Source: JAWKRB01 sp041389885
GTDB taxonomy: Bacteria; Myxococcota_A; Polyangia; Polyangiales; Ga0077539
Reading direction: 5' to 3'
NCBI GenBank assembly: GCA_041389885.1
Contig: JAWKRB010000029.1
Location: 36,408 to 100,407, forward strand
Length of the DNA: 64,000 nt
Positions 59,650 through 64,000 of this stretch are shown here, piece after piece (position 1 is the first letter of the stretch; every line of letters starts with the position of its first letter). A program made the translations under genes and the position numbers. A model generated the notes under the pieces. That model was not told the DNA's origin, did not search any database, and worked only from the letters and a program-made list of their open reading frames with translations.

Positions 59650-60882
59650 GTGAAACGATGGACCGCCGCGGCGCTGATGGCGACCTTCGCCGCCCTGGGT
59701 TGCGCCCTCGAGCACCCCATCAGCCGTGAGCTCGACGCGGGGGACGCCGACGCGCTCACCCGCGACGCCGTCGCGAGCGACGCGCCCTCCCGCGACGCCG
59801 TCGCGAGCGACGCGCCGAGCCCCCGCGACGCGATGGACGCCGTGGCGCCCGACGTGATCGTCGACGCGGGCGGTGAAGAGCTCCCCGACGCGGCGATCGA
59901 CGTCAGCGTCGACCTCGACGCGCCGGACGTGCCCGAGGCGGTCGACGCGCCGGACGTCCCCGAGGCGATCGACGCGCCGGACGTCCCCGAGGCGTTCGAC
60001 GCGCCAGACGTGCCCGAGGCGTTCGACGCGCCGGACGTCCCCGAGGTCGTCGACGCGCCCGATGTCCCTGCGCCGCAAGACGTGGCCGACGTCCCCGAGG
60101 CGGTCGACGCGCCCGATGTCCCTGCGCCGCAAGACGTGGTCGACGTCCCCGCGGTGGTCGACTCGGGGCCGACGATCTACGCGAGCTGTGAGGCGGCGCG
60201 CCTCGCGGGGCGGCCCAGCGGCGCGTACGTGATCCGCGCGGGGTCGACGACGCCGTGGCTCGCGTACTGCGACACGTCCCCCGCCGCGGGCGCGTGGACG
60301 CTGGTGCTCAAGGCCGACGGGCGGCAGAGCACCTTCGCCTACGACAGCCCCCTCTGGGGCAACCTGGAGCTGCTCAACCCCTCGTCGGCGAACCTCGACC
60401 GCGTCGAGGCGAAGTTCCCTGGGTTCGTCGGGCTCCCGGTGGGCGCCCTGCGCGTGCAGGTGGTCACGCCCGCCGACGGGAGCCTCAGCAACGCGCGCGA
60501 GCTCGTGCTGCCCGTGGTGGGCGGGCTGACCCTGCAGCTCATCTTCTTGAGCGACCTCTTCGTCAACTACGCGCCGGTGACCACCGAGTCCCAGTGGTTC
60601 GGCCTCGTCCCGGGCTCGAGCCTGCAGGACCGCTGCATCCGTCGGGGGCTCAACGTGCGCAGCAACAACCGAGGCGCCGATCGCGTGCGCGTCGGCATGA
60701 TCGGCAACGAGAACCGCGGCGCGGGCGAGTGCGACTCGCACGACTCCCGCCTCGGCGTGGGCGGCGCGGGCGCCGCGTGCGGGGCGCCGCGGGACACGAA
60801 CTCGGTCGGAAACGCCGCGGGATGCAACGGCGGAGGGGGCGACCGCGACCTGCGCTCCTTCGCGTACCTCTGGGTGCGCTGA
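59650..60882 (+). CDS. Surface lipoprotein with fibrinogen/intelectin-like domain
   Basis: 410 aa from GTG. Signal MKRWTAAALMATFAALGC (lipobox ALGC). Residues about 30-180 are acidic spacer with SRDAVASDAP and DAPDVPEA repeats. The C-terminal domain begins YASCEAARLAGRPSGAYVIRAG and continues AYCDTSPAAGAWTLVLKADGRQSTFAYDSPLWGN, the G-x-Y-x-I, CD and GxWTLV signatures of fibrinogen-like or intelectin-like domains, with further Cys toward the end (DRCIRRGLN, GECDSHDSRLGVGG, GAACGAPRDTNSVGNAAGCNGGG). Such domains bind glycans in eukaryotes; a bacterial adhesin or glycan-binding role is inferred. Confidence 0.82.
   Translation: MKRWTAAALMATFAALGCALEHPISRELDAGDADALTRDAVASDAPSRDAVASDAPSPRDAMDAVAPDVIVDAGGEELPDAAIDVSVDLDAPDVPEAVDAPDVPEAIDAPDVPEAFDAPDVPEAFDAPDVPEVVDAPDVPAPQDVADVPEAVDAPDVPAPQDVVDVPAVVDSGPTIYASCEAARLAGRPSGAYVIRAGSTTPWLAYCDTSPAAGAWTLVLKADGRQSTFAYDSPLWGNLELLNPSSANLDRVEAKFPGFVGLPVGALRVQVVTPADGSLSNARELVLPVVGGLTLQLIFLSDLFVNYAPVTTESQWFGLVPGSSLQDRCIRRGLNVRSNNRGADRVRVGMIGNENRGAGECDSHDSRLGVGGAGAACGAPRDTNSVGNAAGCNGGGGDRDLRSFAYLWVR
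59917..60159 (+). repeat. Tandem 27-bp and 54-bp repeats coding DAPDVPEA spacer
   Basis: Five 27-bp units coding DAPDVPEA(V/I/F/V) followed by two 54-bp units coding DAPDVPAPQDV-DVPxxV, in frame. Extends the acidic spacer of the fibrinogen-like lipoprotein. Likely length-variable. Confidence 0.88.
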
Positions 60883-60974
60883 CGTCGCATCCCGTGAAAG
60901 CCTGACGCGTGTCGCGCTCCCTCGGTCTGTCCGCTCGGCGCGGGGCGTGACGCGGGGGCTCGCCCTGTGTTCGC

Positions 60975-61694
60975 ATGCGCCGCATGAACCTCCACAAGAG
61001 AGCGCTCGCAGAATTCATGGGGACCTTCTGGCTGGTGTTCGGAGGGTGCGGCAGCGCCGTCCTCGCCGCGGCGTTCCCCGGCGTCGGCATCGGCCTCCAC
61101 GGCGTCTCGTTGGCCTTCGGGCTCACCGTGCTCACCATGGCCTACGCCATCGGACACGTCTCGGGGTGTCACCTCAACCCCGCCGTCTCGATCGGGTTGA
61201 CCGCGGGCGGGCGCTTCCCCGCCAAGGAGCTCCCGACGTACATCCTCGCGCAGGTCGTGGGCGCCATCGCCGCGGCGGGCGTGCTGTACCTCATCGCCAG
61301 CGGCAAGGAGGGCTTCAGCCTCGCCGGGGGCTTCGCCTCCAACGGCTACGGCGAGCACTCCCCCGGCGGGTACTCGCTGGTCGCCGCGATCGTCGCCGAG
61401 GTGGTGCTCACCCTGATGTTCCTGGTGATCATCATGGGCGCCACCGACAAGCGCGCGCCGGCGGGCTTCGCGCCCATCGCCATTGGACTTGGCCTCACGC
61501 TGATCCACCTCATCGGGATCCCCGTGACCAACCTCTCGGTGAACCCCGCGCGCAGCACCGGCCCCGCGGTCTTCGTGGGCGGCTGGGCCCTCGCGCAGCT
61601 CTGGCTCTTCTGGGTCGCCCCGATCGTCGGCGGCGCCCTCGGCGGGATGTTCTACCGCAACGTCTTCGAGGCGGGCTCCGACGAGCGCGCCTGA
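60975..61694 (+). CDS. aqpZ: Aquaporin Z-like water channel
   Basis: 239 aa with six membrane segments. Two NPA boxes are present: GCHLNPAVSIG and TNLSVNPARSTGPA. The N-terminal AEFMGTFWLVFGGCGSAVLAAAF and AIGHVSGCHLNP are typical of AqpZ-type water-selective channels. ATG 60975 is used; ATG 60984 would fit equally. Allows water flux across the inner membrane; no linked gene. Confidence 0.94.
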   Translation: MRRMNLHKRALAEFMGTFWLVFGGCGSAVLAAAFPGVGIGLHGVSLAFGLTVLTMAYAIGHVSGCHLNPAVSIGLTAGGRFPAKELPTYILAQVVGAIAAAGVLYLIASGKEGFSLAGGFASNGYGEHSPGGYSLVAAIVAEVVLTLMFLVIIMGATDKRAPAGFAPIAIGLGLTLIHLIGIPVTNLSVNPARSTGPAVFVGGWALAQLWLFWVAPIVGGALGGMFYRNVFEAGSDERA

Positions 61695-61781
61695 GCGCGG
61701 CTCGGCCCCCTCCCTTCCTGACAGCCCCGCGTGACGTTCGTCACCCCGATCGTGCTACCCCGTGGCGCGAAGAGGTGTGAC

Positions 61782-62624
61782 ATGGGCGCGATGGACGGAA
61801 GGGTCTGCATCGTTACGGGTGCCAACACGGGGATCGGCAAGGAGACGGCGCGGGGGCTCGCCGCGGCGGGGGCGAGGGTGATCCTCGCGTGCCGCAACAT
61901 GGAGAAGGCCGAGGCCGCGCGGGAGGACATCGCGCGCTCCACGGGTCGCGACGACGTCACGGCCATGCCGCTCGACCTCGGGAGCGTCGCAAGCGTTCGA
62001 CAGTTCGCCGCGAGGGTGCGCGACGAGCTCCCGGCGCTGCACGTGCTGGTGAACAACGCCGGCGTGTGGACCACCTCGCGGAGCACCACCGCCGACGGCT
62101 TCGAGACCACCTGGGGCACCAACCACCTCGGCACCTTTCTGCTCACCCGCGAGCTGCTCCCGCTGCTCGAGTCGTCGGCGCCCGCGCGCGTGGTGGTGCT
62201 CTCGTCGAAGCTGCACTACCAGGGCGTGATGAACTGGGATGACCCTCAGTTCGAGCGCGGCGGCTTCGGCGGACCGAAGGCGTACAACCAGTCGAAGCTC
62301 GCCAACGTGCTGTTCACCAAGGCCCTCGCGCGTCGCCTCGGAGGGCGCGGGGTCACGGTCAACGCGGTGCACCCCGGCGTCGTCGCGACCGAGCTCGCGC
62401 GGGACTATCCCAAGCTGCTGGTGAAGCTCTTTCACCTGTTTCTGCTCACCCCGGAGCAGGGCGCGCGGTGCTCGCTGCACGTGGCGATGTCCGACGAGTG
62501 CGGGCGAGAGACCGGCAACTACTACGAGAAGAGCCGCCCCAAGACCGCCTCCCGCGCCGCCTGCGACGAGGCCGCCCAGGAGCGGCTCTGGAAGCTCACC
62601 GAAGACACCCTCGCGGCCGTCTGA
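61782..62624 (+). CDS. Short-chain dehydrogenase/reductase (retinol-dehydrogenase-like)
   Basis: 280 aa. NAD(P)-binding motif CIVTGANTGIGKETARGLAAAG, LVNNAGVWTTS, catalytic Ser in VVLSSKLHYQG, Tyr/Lys in AYNQSKLANVLFTKAL, and VHPGVVATEL. AGAGG lies 6 nt upstream of ATG 61782. The family includes retinol dehydrogenase-like enzymes that act on lipophilic alcohols and ketones; with the nearby carotenoid oxygenase a role in apocarotenoid metabolism is possible but speculative. Confidence 0.9.
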   Translation: MGAMDGRVCIVTGANTGIGKETARGLAAAGARVILACRNMEKAEAAREDIARSTGRDDVTAMPLDLGSVASVRQFAARVRDELPALHVLVNNAGVWTTSRSTTADGFETTWGTNHLGTFLLTRELLPLLESSAPARVVVLSSKLHYQGVMNWDDPQFERGGFGGPKAYNQSKLANVLFTKALARRLGGRGVTVNAVHPGVVATELARDYPKLLVKLFHLFLLTPEQGARCSLHVAMSDECGRETGNYYEKSRPKTASRAACDEAAQERLWKLTEDTLAAV

Positions 62625-62736
62625 GCGCCGGCGCCCTGCGCGCGCGGCGAGGGCCGACCGGGCCTGCGCGGCTCCCACCCCCGTCGCCGTCGAGCGGGCG
62701 GTCACCCGCGACTTTTTCTGCGCGCGATTCGGAGGG

Positions 62737-62742
62737 TATCGT
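62737..62742 (+). promoter_or_regulatory. TAnnnT -10-like element 8 nt before the lipoprotein at 62751
   Basis: TATCGT ends 8 nt before ATG 62751. The gap contains no ribosome-binding site. Confidence 0.45.
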
Positions 62743-62750
62743 TCGCGCCG

Positions 62751-63617
62751 ATGAAGCCCAGCCTCTCGTTCGTCCTCGCCGCGCTGCTCTCCGCCTGCTC
62801 CGCCGCGCCCGTCGATCAGACGCCCCTCGACGCCGGCGCCCGCGCCGACGTCGCCGCGGCCGTCGACCGCGTGAGCGCAGACATCCCCGCCGCCACCGAC
62901 GCGCCGACTCCCCAGGACGTCGCCTCGCCCCCCGCCGACGCGGGGACCTTCGAGGGCTCGACCGAGATCCTCGGCACCCTCCGCGGCACCTGCGGCACGG
63001 TGCGTGCGATGCTCCGCAGCCCGACGCCCTCGCTGCTGCGCAACGAGCTCGTGTTCATGCCGCCCGAGACCTACACGCGCGCGGCGCTCTCACCGCACGG
63101 GCAGCGGGTCTTCGACGCGCCCAACGCGGGCGGGAGCTCTATCGAGTCGGAGGTGATGAGCATGGAGGTGCTGCACTACTGCGAGGGCGCGACCCTGCTG
63201 CGCACCGAGACCGAGGTGCGCTACGCGCCGCCCGACGACGCCGGGGCGAACTCGATCACCGACACCCTGGTGTCCATCGACGGGATGCGCGTGGGCGTCT
63301 CGGTGACCCGCGCGTATCGCCCGCGGCCCATGGTGCTCAGCGACATGGACGTGCAGACGCTCCTCGAGACCAAGCTCGCCGGCATCAACCGCAGCTCCAT
63401 GCGCGTGCTCCCCGAGGACCGCTGGGTGAAGCAGATCCTCCACGTCTTCGTGGTCGACGCGACGGTCGCCGCGCAGGTCGAGCGCGCCTGGGCCGCGATC
63501 AGCCCGGCGATTCGCGCCGACACCATCGTGGTTGTTACGGTCACCACGGGCGGGGGCTTCATCTACTGCAACCCCGACCCCGCGCTCGGCATGGAGTGCC
63601 CCGCGATCGGGGGCTGA
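62751..63617 (+). CDS. Lipoprotein of unknown function
   Basis: 288 aa. Signal MKPSLSFVLAALLSAC (lipobox LSAC). Acidic Ala/Asp spacer, then a mixed alpha/beta domain from about residue 70: EILGTLRGTCGTVRAMLRSPTPSLLRNELVFMPPETY, SIDGMRVGVSVTRAYRP, QILHVFVVDATVAAQVERAW, and IVVVTVTTGGGFIYCNPDPALGMECP near the end. Four cysteines. Not recognised. Converges on the Cys-rich gene at the right edge. Confidence 0.65.
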   Translation: MKPSLSFVLAALLSACSAAPVDQTPLDAGARADVAAAVDRVSADIPAATDAPTPQDVASPPADAGTFEGSTEILGTLRGTCGTVRAMLRSPTPSLLRNELVFMPPETYTRAALSPHGQRVFDAPNAGGSSIESEVMSMEVLHYCEGATLLRTETEVRYAPPDDAGANSITDTLVSIDGMRVGVSVTRAYRPRPMVLSDMDVQTLLETKLAGINRSSMRVLPEDRWVKQILHVFVVDATVAAQVERAWAAISPAIRADTIVVVTVTTGGGFIYCNPDPALGMECPAIGG

Positions 63618-63619
63618 GG

Positions 63620-64000
63620 TCAGTCGCGCGGGACGCCGGCGTCGCCGGTCCCCGCGACCTCGGTGCCGGTCTCGGGCCAGTCGCAGTACGGCGCGCTGCC
63701 GTCGCCGGGGTCGATGCACCGCAGCGGCGCCGTGCAGTCGTTGCTCGTGGCGCAGGTCCGCCACGCGCACACGCCGCTGTTGTCGAGGCGCGCGTCGTTC
63801 TCGTCGTAGTAGGCGAGGGGCTGAATCGCCGCGGGGTTGTCGGGGCACGCGTTCGTGGTCCGGAGGTTGATCTCCGAGCTGCAGATGCCGTGCGTGCGCA
63901 TGTCGCTCGTCTGGATGCAGAAGCCCCGGCAGTCGGTGCTCTCGTCGAAGTCGTTGAGGTGGGAGGGGTCGCAGGGCTCCCCGTCGGCGCGGCGCGTGGT
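63620..64000 (-). CDS. Cysteine-rich secreted protein, C-terminal part (cut by window edge)
   Basis: The frame is open to the right edge and at least 126 residues are visible, without the N-terminus. Cysteine pairs occur at short spacing: GEPCDPSHLNDF, TDCRGFCIQTSD, GICSSEINLRTTNACPDNPA, GVCAWRTCATSNDCTAPLRC, YCDWPETG. The SNDC..PLRC pattern resembles Cys-rich repeats common in myxobacterial secreted proteins. Function unknown. Confidence 0.65.
   Translation of the reverse strand, partial: TTRRADGEPCDPSHLNDFDESTDCRGFCIQTSDMRTHGICSSEINLRTTNACPDNPAAIQPLAYYDENDARLDNSGVCAWRTCATSNDCTAPLRCIDPGDGSAPYCDWPETGTEVAGTGDAGVPRD

Overview
The window is very GC-rich (about 70-75% by eye, with third codon positions almost always G or C). 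It is densely packed with roughly 54 genes on both strands and has no rRNA, tRNA, CRISPR array, insertion sequence or prophage that I can see. Several signs point to a myxobacterium (Myxococcota, probably Polyangia, Sandaracinaceae-like): a MYXO-CTERM sorting signal (Cys-Gly-Cys, hydrophobic stretch, Arg-rich tail), secreted lipoproteins with NCGACG-type cysteine repeats behind Asp/Pro/Val spacers, two AgmX/PglI-type domains, a Ser/Thr kinase with a long Pro-rich tail and C-terminal anchor, and an RCC1-like surface lipoprotein. I cannot name a species.

Layout. 1-4.9 kb: an FKBP lipoprotein (cut by the window edge), a BNR-type propeller overlapping a TonB-dependent receptor, a cyclophilin and a linker-rich lipoprotein. 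5-15 kb: cysteine-repeat lipoproteins, an outer-membrane barrel, an RlaP-like nucleotidyltransferase, a WXXGXW protein and a MYXO-CTERM zinc phospholipase C-like protein. 15-25.4 kb: mostly housekeeping and metabolism (cdd-nhaA operon, MoxR ATPase, a histidine-kinase-like protein lacking its phospho-acceptor His, a Tat-lipoprotein amine oxidase, an acyl-CoA ligase, a double peptidoglycan-binding protein, an alpha/beta hydrolase). 25.5-36.2 kb: a two-gene envelope operon (810-aa protein plus OmpA-like lipoprotein), a triple-LCCL lipoprotein, a rhodanese, an SPFH protein and a Ser/Thr kinase. 36.5-48.8 kb: an OPT transporter, a 1110-aa cysteine-rich lipoprotein, a PEGA/TPR protein, an M19 dipeptidase homologue, a monoheme cytochrome lipoprotein coupled to a porin that itself carries CXXCH, an AgmX-type lipoprotein, a DUF2071-like membrane protein and a glycosyltransferase. 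48.9-64 kb: aspartokinase-homoserine dehydrogenase, an RCC1 lipoprotein, a tetR / small subunit / GMC oxidoreductase / truncated haemoglobin cluster divergent from a carotenoid oxygenase - metallohydrolase - acetyltransferase run, a fibrinogen-like lipoprotein, aquaporin, an SDR and two more secreted proteins.

Themes. About fifteen gene products carry a lipobox, so the region is dominated by cell-surface display. The two best candidates for a functional unit are (i) the coupled cytochrome lipoprotein and CXXCH porin at 44.3-45.8 kb, which look like an outer-membrane redox unit, and (ii) the divergent TetR-controlled oxidative cluster at 52.9-59.1 kb, with a 20-bp near-palindrome in the shared promoter. 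A third, genome-scale signal is a TAnnnT hexamer ending only 6-8 nt before the start codon of about eleven genes, which predicts leaderless or nearly leaderless mRNAs.

All calls come from reading the sequence and translations by eye. No database search, structure prediction or composition calculation was run.
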